This document shows positions 54,673-63,780 of a stretch of DNA of 64,000 nt, piece after piece. The position numbers and the translations under genes are program-made. The notes beneath the pieces are model-generated. The model worked only from the letters and a program-made list of their open reading frames with translations. It was not told the origin of the DNA and did no database searches. Source of the stretch: Mycobacterium sp. D16Q13 (GTDB lineage: Bacteria; Actinomycetota; Actinomycetes; Mycobacteriales; Mycobacteriaceae); the NCBI RefSeq assembly GCF_002013375.1, contig NZ_MAEW01000010.1, positions 310,001-374,000 on the forward strand, in the 5' to 3' direction. Positions within the stretch are counted from its first letter, which is position 1. Each line of letters opens with the position of its first letter.

Positions 54673-55233
54673 ATGACTACATCGGAGGCAACGGATGCCA
54701 AACCCGTCGGCAAGGAGGAGGTCGTGGAGGCCGTCCTGAATGCCGCCTCTGAGCTCTTCGCCGAGAAGGGGCCGACGGCGACGTCCATCCGGGAGGTCGC
54801 CACGCGCGCGGGTGTGAACCACGGTCTGGTGCACCGCCACTTCGGAAGCAAGCGTCAGCTGTTGGCGGACACCTTGCAGCACCTGGCCGATGCCGCAGCG
54901 ACCTTGCGGGAGGCGGGGGCGCCCCGCGAAGAGCTGGAGGCGGCACACGATCTACAGCTGCGCGTCATGGTCCGCTCCACTCTCGACGGCTTCCCCATCG
55001 AAGAACTGCAAGAACGTAAACCCGGCATGGAATGGCTGCTCGAACAGATCCGTCCTGCCCACGCCGACGATCGGGAGGCGCGGCTGGCCGGGGCCCACTC
55101 GATTGCGCTACAGCTTGGCTGGCGCCTGATGGGCCCCACCCTGCGAGCCGGTTTCGGCCTCGACGACATGTCCGACGCCGACATCCGATCCGAGATTGCT
55201 CAACAGATCGCGAAATTCGTTAACCCACAATAG
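54673..55233 (+). CDS. TetR family regulator
   Basis: A 186-residue repressor. HTH region ASELFAEKGPTATSIREVATRAGVNHGLVHRHFGSK. The remaining helices form the effector domain. ATG start; the divergent TauD-type gene and the palindrome between them make it the likely controller of that dioxygenase and itself. Confidence 0.92.
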   Translation: MTTSEATDAKPVGKEEVVEAVLNAASELFAEKGPTATSIREVATRAGVNHGLVHRHFGSKRQLLADTLQHLADAAATLREAGAPREELEAAHDLQLRVMVRSTLDGFPIEELQERKPGMEWLLEQIRPAHADDREARLAGAHSIALQLGWRLMGPTLRAGFGLDDMSDADIRSEIAQQIAKFVNPQ

Positions 55234-55317
55234 AAACGGCGCTAGCCCAGTTCGAGCAGTGCGGCTCCGATCCTCGTCAGTGCCGTGTCAACGGACGTGA
55301 TCTTGCGAAGATGTGGG

Positions 55318-56397
55318 CTACCCGACGGGCCGCGCCTCAGGGAACATCCACCGGCCGTCGAGAATCTGCGGCTGCGCGCGATACAGCCTGACCGCGTAGT
55401 TCCACCCCGGCGTGATCGGCAGGCAGTTCACCGTGGTGTCCGTGCATCCCCCGAACTGCACGGTGGTGTTGCCGCCGGCATCCCGCTGTGCGGTGACGTT
55501 GTTGAACGAGTAGGCATTCCGCGCATTTGGCGTGAAGTACCCGTCCTCGTTGTAGACGGTGACCGACCAGAATCCGTCAACCGGCACCTGTCCCACGGTG
55601 AGCCGGTACACCGTAGCTCCGTCGTTCTTGGTGGGATTCACCGTGAGATAGAGGGCATCCTTCTCGGGGTTCCCGCCCCAGGCCGATGCGGTGCCGATGA
55701 GATGACGCACGGGGTCCGTGTCGTCTCTGGTGCCAAAAGTTGCCTTGGTATCAGGAAGCGTCGCGGCGAGCTGGAGCAGACCGTCGCGCACCTTCTGCTG
55801 ACTTACGCTGTCCCACTTGGGCACAACGAACTCTCCCGTGCGATCTTGCCGTGCCGTGACGGCGTCCTGCAGGGCGTGGACCTGTGCGAGGTCCGCTGGA
55901 TCGGCCGGATTCACCAACGTCCGCACCGCCGCGGCAACGTAGCGAGTACCGGTCTGCTCCCTGGTGATGGTGTGCTCGCCCTTGCCGTAGAAGACCGCCT
56001 GCACATAGTGGTCTTCGGTGATGAGCTGCAGCGACATGAACCGCTGTCCCGGATCGGGCGTCGAGATGGTGACCGGCCCCGCATCCAGGTCGAACACCGC
56101 CGACGAATAGAGCGTGTCGCGGTTCTGCCGGATGACCAGCTGCCTATCGAGTGGAGCCAATTCGCGGATGTGATGGAAGGAACCAAAACCGCCGTCCTTC
56201 ACAATGTTCCCGAAGTACCGGTCCGTCTCCGCGCGCACGAAATTGTCCGGGGTGACGATGATGGCGCCCTCTGCGGTACGCCGCTCTGGGGACGGTGCGC
56301 TCGACGCGCCAGAAGGAACCACTGACGGTGGTGCCGTGGAGCACCCCGCGAGCGCTGCCGATACTCCAACCACCACACCTGCCGCGAGCCTCTTCAT
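55318..56397 (-). CDS. DUF1254/DUF1214 domain lipoprotein
   Basis: A 359-residue exported protein. Signal with lipobox ALAGC, so Cys19 would be lipidated. The DUF1254 part carries FGSFHHIRELAPLDRQLVIRQNRDTLYS. The DUF1214 part has AWGGNPEKDALYL, VDGFWSVTVYNEDGYF and NTTVQFGG. Such proteins are common in environmental mycobacteria, with unknown function, perhaps carbohydrate-like ligand binding. ATG chosen so the lipobox is at the normal distance. Confidence 0.88.
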   Translation of the reverse strand: MKRLAAGVVVGVSAALAGCSTAPPSVVPSGASSAPSPERRTAEGAIIVTPDNFVRAETDRYFGNIVKDGGFGSFHHIRELAPLDRQLVIRQNRDTLYSSAVFDLDAGPVTISTPDPGQRFMSLQLITEDHYVQAVFYGKGEHTITREQTGTRYVAAAVRTLVNPADPADLAQVHALQDAVTARQDRTGEFVVPKWDSVSQQKVRDGLLQLAATLPDTKATFGTRDDTDPVRHLIGTASAWGGNPEKDALYLTVNPTKNDGATVYRLTVGQVPVDGFWSVTVYNEDGYFTPNARNAYSFNNVTAQRDAGGNTTVQFGGCTDTTVNCLPITPGWNYAVRLYRAQPQILDGRWMFPEARPVG

Positions 56398-56439
56398 AGC
56401 ACCGAAACTACCCGCTCGCATTCCCGCCGGACGCTCGGT

Positions 56440-56874
56440 TCAGCAGCTCGTCGCATCCTCACCCGCGATATCGCGCAGGGTTTGGAAGAAGTCGCTGCGC
56501 TGCTGTGACGAGATACCCGACAGCAACCGCTCTTCGGCCTCTTGCGCCAGCACGTCTGCCTGCTTGAGCAAGGCGGCACCGGACCGGCTCAGCTGTGCCG
56601 GGCGGGCGCGGCCGGAGTCGACGGTGTCCGGCCGGGACACCAAACCGGCGTCCTGTAGCGCCTGCAGAACGGTGTTCATCGACTGCGGCGTGACATCCGT
56701 CGCGCGGGCCAGATCCGCATTGGACCAGCCGGGATTCTTGGACAGCACCCTCATGCAGACGTACTGCGGGAATGGCAGATTCAGGGGCGCCAACGCCGCG
56801 GCGAGCTCTGAACGCAAGGCCGCCGACACGCGGTATACCAATGCTCCGAGAGGTTGCCACTCCTGCTGATCCAT
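56440..56874 (-). CDS. MarR family transcriptional regulator
   Basis: A 144-residue winged-helix protein. Start at MDQQEWQPLGALVYRV. The HTH reads WSNADLARATDVTPQSMNTV, and the wing VDSGRARPAQLSRSG. Divergent from a PadR-type gene with 86 bp between starts. The target could be either the PadR gene or the lipoprotein downstream; no clear palindrome was found. Confidence 0.88.
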   Translation of the reverse strand: MDQQEWQPLGALVYRVSAALRSELAAALAPLNLPFPQYVCMRVLSKNPGWSNADLARATDVTPQSMNTVLQALQDAGLVSRPDTVDSGRARPAQLSRSGAALLKQADVLAQEAEERLLSGISSQQRSDFFQTLRDIAGEDATSC

Positions 56875-56960
56875 ATCAGTGATGTTGACACAGTTACCAT
56901 CGTCCTGCTGAGCGGCCCCGGAGCACCCTCGCCGGCACGTCGCGTTGCTACCCTTGACCG

Positions 56961-57650
56961 ATGGCAGCAACAAGTTCGCCCGACGAACCGAATCTTGCTG
57001 CCACCAGCTGGACCATCCTCGGCATGCTCTCCTACGAGGAAGAGGTCTCCGGTTATGACATCAAGAAGTGGGCAGACTGGAGTATCAGCTACTTCTACTG
57101 GAGCCCTTCCTTCAGCCAGATCTATTCGGAGCTGAGGAAATTGGAGAAGATCGGGTACGCCACCTCCCGGCTGGATCACGACAATGGCGCCCGCAGCCGT
57201 CGGCTGTACAAGATCACCGCGGCGGGCATGGCGGCCATGAGCCAGTGGGCCAATGAAACTCCCGCCGAGCCACAGGTGCTCAAACACAGTGTGGTGCTGC
57301 GCGTCATGCAGGGACATTTGACCGATCCGGCGAGGCTCAAGGAGATTCTCGAACGGCATGTCGAGTACTCCGAAAACATGCAGCGGCGTGCGGCACTGGA
57401 TGCGGACGGCGCCGCGGCCCAGCCCGCCTGGGCGTACTCACGCGTGGCGCTCAAGTGGGCCGAGCGCTACTACGCGGCCGAGCGCGATCTCGCGCTGATG
57501 ATGATCGACGATCTTGCCGAGGCCGCCGAGGAATTCGACACCGCCGATCCGGATGGCGGAACGCCTCGTCTTGTCCCTGGCTACTGGCGCGAGGTCGAAA
57601 AACAGGTGGACGCCGAAAAGCTTTCTAAGCAACAAGATTCGCCAGCGTAG
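56961..57650 (+). CDS. PadR family transcriptional regulator
   Basis: A 229-residue regulator. The PadR winged helix is WTILGMLSYEEEVSGYDIKK, IYSELRKLEKIGYATSRLDH with NGARSRRLYKITAAG as the wing. The C-terminal Vir-like helical domain (RLKEILERHVEYSENMQRRA) mediates dimerisation. It ends four bases before the convergent KstD-like gene's stop. Could regulate that steroid gene block. Confidence 0.9.
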   Translation: MAATSSPDEPNLAATSWTILGMLSYEEEVSGYDIKKWADWSISYFYWSPSFSQIYSELRKLEKIGYATSRLDHDNGARSRRLYKITAAGMAAMSQWANETPAEPQVLKHSVVLRVMQGHLTDPARLKEILERHVEYSENMQRRAALDADGAAAQPAWAYSRVALKWAERYYAAERDLALMMIDDLAEAAEEFDTADPDGGTPRLVPGYWREVEKQVDAEKLSKQQDSPA

Positions 57651-57653
57651 TCA

Positions 57654-59357
57654 CTACATCGCCGCATCCTGTGCGGCGATGTAGCCATACACCAGCCCCT
57701 GCGCGATCGTTGCCCCAGCACCCGGATACGTGGCACCGAAGGCGTTGGCGGCCGTGTTGCCAATCGCATAGAGCCCCTCCATGACGCTACCGTCCTCGCG
57801 CAGCACACGGGCACGCTCGTCGGCGCGTAAGCCGCCACAGGTACCCAAGTCGCTGAGCACCATGCGTACCGCATAGAAGGGGCCCGCACGCAGCGGCCGC
57901 AAGTTCGGATTCGGGGTCACGGTCGGGTCGCCGTAGTACCGGTCGTACACGCTGCGGCCCCGCTGGAAGTCGATATCGTCACCGGCCGTCGCCGATTCAT
58001 TGAATCGCCTTACAGTGGACAGGAATTCGTCCTTCGGGACTTCTATCATCGATGCCAGCGCGGCCAAACTATCGGCGCGATGCGCAATGCCGGCCTCGAA
58101 CCAGGTTGACGGTATGGGCATGCGCGGATAGAGCTGGCCCGCAAAGACATAGCTGTTGCGATACTGCTGGTCGAAGATGATCCACATCGATTCCACCGGG
58201 TCACCAGAGCCTTCTCGCTCTAGCACGCGCTGCCCAAACGACATGTAATCGGTGGCCTCGTTGATGAAGCGCCTTCCGGTGTGGTCGACGATGAACGACC
58301 CCGGTAGCGATCGCTCCGCCAGCATCACCTTCGCGTCGCCTCCAGGCAGTGGCGACACGGCCGGAAACCACCATGCCTGACTCATGGAATCGATCGCTGC
58401 ACCGCAGTCTTGGCCGATTCTTAGCGCGTCGCCGGTGTTGGTGACGGCACCCAGGCTCATGTTCTCTCCCAGCGCCGCCGACTGGAACTTGTGCCGCATC
58501 TCCATGTTGTGGTCAAAGCCGCCGGCCGCGAGCACCACACCGCGGCGGGCGGTCACCGTGATCTCGCGGCCCTCATTGGTGACCACCGCACCGGTGACGC
58601 GTGCGCCCTCAGTGACCAGGTGCAGGAGTGGTGTGCCGGTCCAGATCGGGATGCCCATACGCAGCACACCGGCGAACAGCCCCGCCGCCAGTGCCTGGCC
58701 ACCCGCCAGGTAACGTCGGCCCAGGATCGCCCCACCGACTCCCTGCGCGAGTCGTTTCGCGATGAGCGGCAAGGCTTTACGTGGGAGTCGTGCCATAAGA
58801 TTCATCCACCGATAGTCGGCGCTGGTGACAGGCATGGGCACCGCAGGTGGTTTCATGACGCCCGGTTGCAGTCGATTTCGGTACGTGCCCAGCACCGACG
58901 CATCGAACGGGCGGCATTCACACGTACGTCCGGCCGGGCTGCCACCGGGCTCCTCGGGGTGATAGTCCGCATAGTCCCGACACCAGGTCAAGCGCAGGGG
59001 CGTCAGTCGTGTCAGCATCTCGACAGTCGCCGACTCGTACTCAAGGAACCCCTCGCTGCGGGCCTCCGGCGCGCTTCCGGCGACCACCGATCGCAGGTAG
59101 GCACGCGCCCGCTCCGGGGTGTCACCCGTCCCAGCTGCCCGGAGCACCGGACTCGCCGGGAGCCACAGGGCTCCTCCGGAGCGGGCGGTAGACCCACCCA
59201 CATAGTGCGATTTCTCGACGATCAGTACCGACAATCCACGTTCGGCGGCCGCCAGCGCGGCGGCCATACCTGTCCCGGTTCCGACGACCAGCAGATCGAC
59301 CTCAGTGTCATCGGCGACGGTTCCGGCCGGGATCAGCCCATGGGGTGCTGACGCCAT
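57654..59357 (-). CDS. FAD-dependent oxidoreductase, 3-ketosteroid-1-dehydrogenase-like (KstD)
   Basis: A 567-residue flavoprotein. FAD motif LVVGTGTGMAAALAAAERGLSVLIVEK near the N-terminus, the family's STARSGGALWLP segment, an FAD contact GVVLAAGGFDHN and a C-terminal GLYAIGNTAANAFGATYPGAGATI. These fit the 3-ketosteroid Delta1-dehydrogenase family, which introduces a double bond in ring A. Whether the substrate is a steroid is supported by the KshA gene divergently adjacent. ATG of MASAPHG used; upstream ATGs exist. Confidence 0.82.
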   Translation of the reverse strand: MASAPHGLIPAGTVADDTEVDLLVVGTGTGMAAALAAAERGLSVLIVEKSHYVGGSTARSGGALWLPASPVLRAAGTGDTPERARAYLRSVVAGSAPEARSEGFLEYESATVEMLTRLTPLRLTWCRDYADYHPEEPGGSPAGRTCECRPFDASVLGTYRNRLQPGVMKPPAVPMPVTSADYRWMNLMARLPRKALPLIAKRLAQGVGGAILGRRYLAGGQALAAGLFAGVLRMGIPIWTGTPLLHLVTEGARVTGAVVTNEGREITVTARRGVVLAAGGFDHNMEMRHKFQSAALGENMSLGAVTNTGDALRIGQDCGAAIDSMSQAWWFPAVSPLPGGDAKVMLAERSLPGSFIVDHTGRRFINEATDYMSFGQRVLEREGSGDPVESMWIIFDQQYRNSYVFAGQLYPRMPIPSTWFEAGIAHRADSLAALASMIEVPKDEFLSTVRRFNESATAGDDIDFQRGRSVYDRYYGDPTVTPNPNLRPLRAGPFYAVRMVLSDLGTCGGLRADERARVLREDGSVMEGLYAIGNTAANAFGATYPGAGATIAQGLVYGYIAAQDAAM

Positions 59358-59529
59358 CTGTGCATACCTCCGTCGAATTCGCATGGACGGCAGCGACGCT
59401 ATGCCGCTGTACCCGTGCTGTGGCCGCCGATTCCCTCCCAGTGGGACACCAGCTGTGCGGCGACGACCGATGTCCGGTGAGCGGACCAACCCCCTGCTGC
59501 GGGCAGAAATTCGCTGTTAGAACGGGTCC

Positions 59530-60684
59530 ATGACGACAGCCCAGTCAGATACCGATCTTGATTCTGTGAAGGTGCGAAGCATCGAGGCGGACACGGCGCC
59601 CACCCGGTTCGCCCGCGGTTGGCATTGCCTCGGCCTCATCAAGGACTTCGGAGACGGAAAGCCCCACTCCATCAACGCGTTCGGTCAGAAACTCGTGGTC
59701 TTCCGGGGCGCCGGGGGCAAGATCAGCGTCCTGGACGCCTACTGCCGGCACATGGGCGGAGACCTCAGCCAGGGCGAGGTCAAAGGTGACGAGATCGCCT
59801 GCCCGTTCCATGATTGGCGCTGGGGTGGCGATGGCCGCTGCAAAAAGGTGCCGTACAGCCGCCGCACCCCCAAGCTGGCACGCACGGCCACCTGGATCAC
59901 TCTGGAGCAGGACGGCATGTTGTTCATCTGGAATGACCCGCAAGGGAACCCGCCGCCAGAGGATGTCACGATTCCCCGCATCGAAGGCGCCTGCAGTGAT
60001 GAATGGACCGATTGGCATTGGTACACAACGGTTGTCAACACTAATTGTCGCGAGATCGTCGACAACGTCGTCGATATGGCGCACTTCTTCTACGTGCACG
60101 GCGCATTGCCCACATACTTTAAGAACATCTTCGAAGGTCCCGTCGCCACGCAGTACATGAACGGTGGATCCCGGCCGGATGTGCCGAGCCCCGAGGGTGT
60201 GGAAATGATCGGGCAGACGTCCGTCGCGTCGTACTACGGGCCCTCGTTCATGATCGACGATCTCACCTACCACTTCGTCGGAGGCGATCAACAATCGATC
60301 CTCATCAACTGCCACTATCCGATCGACGCGGATTCCTTTGTGCTGCAGTATGGAATCATCGTCAAGAAGTCCCTTGCGCTACCCGACGAAGCCGCCACCG
60401 GCGCCGCTGTCGCACTTGGCGACTGGGTGAAAATCGGATTTGAACAGGACGTGCAGATCTGGAAGAACAAGGCGCGCATCGACAATCCGCTCCTCTGCGA
60501 GGAGGACGGTCCCGTGTACCAGCTGCGACGCTGGTATCAGCAGTTCTACGTGGACACCGAGCAGGTGGCTCCTGAAATGACCGACCGGTTCGAGTACGAG
60601 GTGGATACCACCCGCCCCGGGGAGGCCTGGAAGGCACAGATAGCGGAGATCCTCGCGGCGATGGCCGGAAGCGCATCATCGTGA
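59530..60684 (+). CDS. kshA: 3-ketosteroid-9-alpha-hydroxylase, oxygenase component
   Basis: A 384-residue Rieske oxygenase that hydroxylates C9 of 3-ketosteroids, opening ring B together with KstD. The Rieske ligands are in YCRHMGGDLSQG and CPFHDWRWGGDGRC. The mononuclear iron site is in NVVDMAHFFYVHG, and residues parallel M. tuberculosis KshA throughout (GWHCLG, VYQLRRWYQQFYVD). Divergent from the KstD-like gene. Needs the reductase KshB, not present here. GTGA-type overlap with the small downstream gene. Confidence 0.95.
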   Translation: MTTAQSDTDLDSVKVRSIEADTAPTRFARGWHCLGLIKDFGDGKPHSINAFGQKLVVFRGAGGKISVLDAYCRHMGGDLSQGEVKGDEIACPFHDWRWGGDGRCKKVPYSRRTPKLARTATWITLEQDGMLFIWNDPQGNPPPEDVTIPRIEGACSDEWTDWHWYTTVVNTNCREIVDNVVDMAHFFYVHGALPTYFKNIFEGPVATQYMNGGSRPDVPSPEGVEMIGQTSVASYYGPSFMIDDLTYHFVGGDQQSILINCHYPIDADSFVLQYGIIVKKSLALPDEAATGAAVALGDWVKIGFEQDVQIWKNKARIDNPLLCEEDGPVYQLRRWYQQFYVDTEQVAPEMTDRFEYEVDTTRPGEAWKAQIAEILAAMAGSASS

Positions 60685-60938
60685 TCCGCACCGACAACCG
60701 TCTGGTGGACTCACCGATGGTGGCGGTGGGCTGTCAGCACTGTGGTGCAGAGGTTTTGGCGCGCAAGAGCAGCTGGCAGCAGACCAGCGTGCAGTGGAAT
60801 GCCGAGGCCGAAGCACGGTGCCCGCAGCGGCGGGACTGCGCCGGACTATTCCTGGTCTGCTCGGAACTACGCGGTTCGATTCTTGACGCCGCACGCAACG
60901 GACGGCTGCCCGTTCTCGCCGAGGAGTACGGCGTCTAA
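60681..60938 (+). CDS. Small Cys-rich accessory protein of the KshA unit
   Basis: An 85-residue protein beginning at a GTG overlapping the kshA stop. It has CQHCGAEVLARKSSWQQTSV, then CPQRRDCAGLFLVCSEL, so five cysteines in a pattern suggesting a zinc ribbon or Fe-S site. I know of similar short proteins next to steroid oxygenases in actinobacteria but not their function; an electron-transfer or assembly role is possible. Its end overlaps the convergent lipase by 4 bp. Confidence 0.7.
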   Translation: MIRTDNRLVDSPMVAVGCQHCGAEVLARKSSWQQTSVQWNAEAEARCPQRRDCAGLFLVCSELRGSILDAARNGRLPVLAEEYGV

Positions 60939-61855
60939 GCAAGCAACTCGTCGACATCGCGGCATAGGCGCTCGATCGCGGCGCCGGCCAAATCCAGGCG
61001 CGGCATGGTCATAAACCCGTGAATGGCATTGTCATAGCGCCGGTACCGCACCGGAACCCGGGCCCCCTTGAGCGCCAGCGCATAGGCCTCGCCCTCACTA
61101 CACGGCGGGTCATAGCGGGCGGTTATCACCACCGCCGGCGGTAGCCGGTTCAGGTCCGCGTGCAGCGGTGCCGCGTAGGGGTGTGTGCGCAGGGCCGGGT
61201 CGGGTAGGTATTGGTCCCAGTACCACTGCATCGCGGCGCGGGTGTTGTAGTAGCCGTGCGCGTACTGCCGATACGAAGCGGTGTCGAAATTCGCGTCCAG
61301 CACCGGATAGATAAGAATCTGGCCGGCGAGTTCTGGCCCGCCCAAATCGCGCGCCATCAGCGTCGTGACCGCGGCGAGGTTACCGCCGGCACTGTCGCCG
61401 CAGACGAGCACACACTCGGGATCACCGCCCAGCGTGCGGGCATTGCGCACCACCCAACACGTGGCCAGGAACATATCCTGCGCCGCCGTCGGCCACCGGT
61501 GTTCCGGGGCCCGCCGGTAGTCAACCGACACCACCACCGCGGGCATGTGGTTGGCCAGCCGCCGACACAGTCCGTCATGAGAGTCCATGTCGCAGAACAC
61601 AAACCCACCACCATGCGCAAAGACGACGGTGGGCAGCGGCCCTGTCGCATCGGGGCGATACACCCGAATCGGTATCTCACCACCGGGCCCGGCGGCACAT
61701 TCGTCGGTCACCGAGCGCATCCGCACGGGCTCGGCAGGCGGGGCGTATCGGGCACGTATCGCGGCGCGTGCCTGTGCACCCGTCATCTTCTCGACGCGCG
61801 GAAAGCCCCTATTCAGTGCCGGAAGCAGTGCCGCGATCTGTGGATCGAGGGTCAC
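60935..61855 (-). CDS. Hormone-sensitive-lipase family carboxylesterase (LipN-like)
   Basis: A 306-residue alpha/beta hydrolase. Oxyanion motif VFAHGGGFVFCD, nucleophile elbow VCGDSAGGNLA, catalytic Asp in ARYDPPCSEG and His in NAIHGFMTM. No signal peptide. It may release acyl chains or ester-linked steroid. GTG start overlaps the IclR stop as GTGA, so it forms one unit with that regulator. Confidence 0.9.
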   Translation of the reverse strand: MTLDPQIAALLPALNRGFPRVEKMTGAQARAAIRARYAPPAEPVRMRSVTDECAAGPGGEIPIRVYRPDATGPLPTVVFAHGGGFVFCDMDSHDGLCRRLANHMPAVVVSVDYRRAPEHRWPTAAQDMFLATCWVVRNARTLGGDPECVLVCGDSAGGNLAAVTTLMARDLGGPELAGQILIYPVLDANFDTASYRQYAHGYYNTRAAMQWYWDQYLPDPALRTHPYAAPLHADLNRLPPAVVITARYDPPCSEGEAYALALKGARVPVRYRRYDNAIHGFMTMPRLDLAGAAIERLCRDVDELLA

Positions 61856-62712
61856 GCGTACTGCATCGCGCGCGCGGTCATCTCAGTACGCGCGGGCGAG
61901 CACGTGGGGGCCGGGCCACCCCGCAGTGGCCGGATCGGCTGCAGGGTCGGGGCCACCCGGGTCGGACCGTTCTCGACATTGCGCCAGATCCCCATGGCCG
62001 TCATCCGCACCGGAGCCACCAGGCGCTGATCGAATGTCATACGCGGCATAGGGCCGGATACCGACACCGCGGCAACCGCGTCGCCGATGCTCCCGATCGG
62101 AGCCGCCACGCAGCCAATGCCCTGCTGCAGTTCCTCACGGTCGAAGGCCACGCCGTGACCACGAACCTTGTCCAGCTCCGGGCGCAATTGCGCCGCTGAG
62201 CCGATGGAGTAGCGCGTCTTGCGGGCCAGCGCGGTGCAGCCCTCGAGCGTCTCGCCCCCATACGCCAAGATCGCCTTACCGGAGGCCGTACAGTGCGCCG
62301 GCTGGCGACCACCGATACGGGTGGCGACCGCGGCGCCCATCCCCACACCGATCTTCTCCAAGTACACGACGTCCGTGCCATCGAGGATCGACAGGTGGAC
62401 CACCAGGCCGGTGGCGCGATGCAACTCGTGCAGCATCGGCAGCGCCGCCGCGTGCAGCCGATCTTGATGCACCGCGAGGGATCCGAGCTCAACCAATCGC
62501 GTGCCCAGCTCATAGTCGCGGCCATCGCGACGCAGCCAGCGCAGCTGCACCAGGCGCTCCAGCATCCGATGCACGGATGAGCGGGGAAGACCCGTACGCC
62601 GTACGAGCTGCGCCAGCGTGAGGCGGCCCGGGCCGTCGAAGGCGTCCAACAGCAGCGATACCCGATCGATCACAGCGCTTGGAGTGGCCGGCTCGGCGGT
62701 AGTGGTTGTCAT
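61852..62712 (-). CDS. IclR family transcriptional regulator
   Basis: A 286-residue regulator with the winged HTH VSLLLDAFDGPGRLTLAQLV, RRTGLPRSSVHRMLERLVQL and a C-terminal ligand domain (HLSILDGTDVVYLEKIGVG, CTASGKAILAYG, GIGCVAAPIG). Similar regulators control catabolic operons of aromatic and steroid compounds. ATG set by MTTTTAEPATP. A strong palindrome sits 33 bp upstream of the start. Coupled to the lipase gene. Confidence 0.92.
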   Translation of the reverse strand: MTTTTAEPATPSAVIDRVSLLLDAFDGPGRLTLAQLVRRTGLPRSSVHRMLERLVQLRWLRRDGRDYELGTRLVELGSLAVHQDRLHAAALPMLHELHRATGLVVHLSILDGTDVVYLEKIGVGMGAAVATRIGGRQPAHCTASGKAILAYGGETLEGCTALARKTRYSIGSAAQLRPELDKVRGHGVAFDREELQQGIGCVAAPIGSIGDAVAAVSVSGPMPRMTFDQRLVAPVRMTAMGIWRNVENGPTRVAPTLQPIRPLRGGPAPTCSPARTEMTARAMQYA

Positions 62713-62744
62713 GGTGCCCTCCCACGGCGTTGGGGTCTCGGTCA

Positions 62745-62765
62745 CATATGACTATTAGTCATATG
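62745..62765. promoter_or_regulatory. IclR operator candidate, 21-bp inverted repeat
   Basis: CATATGACT (62745-62753) and AGTCATATG (62757-62765) are exact reverse complements with a three-base centre. Lies 33 bp upstream of the IclR start. AT-rich in a GC-rich region. Likely autoregulatory site. Confidence 0.78.
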
Positions 62766-62782
62766 CCTGTTTGTATCATGAG

Positions 62783-62798
62783 TGTGTCGGCCGACACA
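62783..62798. promoter_or_regulatory. GC-rich palindrome near the IclR promoter
   Basis: TGTGTCGGCCGACACA is a perfect 16-bp palindrome, 18 bp beyond the IclR repeat. Its core TGTCGGCCGACA is also found upstream of the small ORF at 42380-42391. Its binder is unknown. Confidence 0.4.
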
Positions 62799-62823
62799 AC
62801 CCCGGCATGCCCCGAAAACGCGA

Positions 62824-62857
62824 ACAGACGCTCGGTGCCTGTGCACCGAGCGTCTGT
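62824..62857. terminator. Terminator hairpin after the HsaC-like gene
   Basis: 15-bp perfect arms (62824-62838 and 62843-62857) with a four-base CTGT loop. The arm begins ACAGACGCTCGGTGC. It is followed by TTTC on the plus strand. It lies 24 bp beyond the stop of the HsaC-like gene and would end its transcript, and may also insulate the IclR promoter. Confidence 0.85.
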
Positions 62858-62880
62858 TTCGCCAGAAGGGAAGGTGGGGG

Positions 62881-63780
62881 CTACATCGCTGCCAGCGGCT
62901 CGCTGCCCGACCAGTCGTGGCCCCAATAGCTATCCGCCGTGATTTCCTCGGCGGTGTAATACGTTTCGTCGACCCGCATACCTTCGGTGCCAAACTCGAT
63001 ATCCCAGCCGCCCGGGGCCCGGACGTAGAAGGACAACATCTTGTCGTTGGTGTGCCGCCCCAGGGTGGAGGAGAGCGAGTAGTCGTCCTTGAGCACCCGA
63101 TCCAGGGCCCGACCCACGGCATCGAGGCTGTCCACCTCGACCATCACGTGCACCAACCCCGGCGCGCCGCCATGCGGTGCCGGGCAGAGCGCCAGGCTGT
63201 GGTGACGCTCGTTGATACCCAGGAATCGCACCCGCATCGGGCCGAACTCCTGCGGGGCGGGAATGCGGAACGCTCCCCGCGGCCGGAATCCCAGCACCTC
63301 GGTGTAGAAGGTAAAGGCGCCGCCCGGATCCGTCACCGGCAACACCACATGTCCGAGCCCCTGGGCGCCGGTCACGAATCGTGCCCCGAACGGCGTCACC
63401 ACCGGGCTGTGGTCCAGCACCGGGCCGTGGAACACCTCAACGGTGGTGCCGACGGGGTCGGTGAAGGTCACCACTTCCTCAACCCGGCGGGCGTCGGCTT
63501 CCTCGACGGACAGCTGCTTCACCGCCGTGCCGGACGCCTCGACCGCCTGCACGACCTCACGCAACGCGGCGCCATCGCGCACCTCCCAGCCGATCGTGAC
63601 GACCTGATCGGCCTCACCCGGCACTACCACGATGCGCGCGGCGCGTTCATCCATGCGTAGATACAGCGCGTCGGAATCAGGGCCGCTGCCTTCGGCGAAT
63701 CCGAGCACTCCCAGGGCGAAATGCCGCCAGCGGGCCATGTCCCGGGTTTGGACCGTGATGTATCCCAAGCTCCTCAGCAT
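62881..63780 (-). CDS. hsaC: Extradiol dioxygenase, HsaC/BphC-like
   Basis: A 299-residue type I extradiol ring-cleavage enzyme of the vicinal-oxygen-chelate fold. Iron ligands are His in GLGHVVL, His in GLVHVMVEV and Glu in WDIEFG. SATLGRH and WGHDW-type segments match HsaC of M. tuberculosis, which opens the catechol made from rings A/B of cholesterol. With the flavin monooxygenase gene upstream in the same unit, it likely performs the same reaction on this cluster's substrate. TGATG overlap with that gene. Confidence 0.85.
   Translation of the reverse strand: MLRSLGYITVQTRDMARWRHFALGVLGFAEGSGPDSDALYLRMDERAARIVVVPGEADQVVTIGWEVRDGAALREVVQAVEASGTAVKQLSVEEADARRVEEVVTFTDPVGTTVEVFHGPVLDHSPVVTPFGARFVTGAQGLGHVVLPVTDPGGAFTFYTEVLGFRPRGAFRIPAPQEFGPMRVRFLGINERHHSLALCPAPHGGAPGLVHVMVEVDSLDAVGRALDRVLKDDYSLSSTLGRHTNDKMLSFYVRAPGGWDIEFGTEGMRVDETYYTAEEITADSYWGHDWSGSEPLAAM

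Noticed and set aside
59518..59531. Possible KstR box TAGAACGGGTCCAT overlapping the kshA start
   Set aside because: Only about 10 of 14 positions fit the KstR pattern and one half-site is poor; not enough to call.
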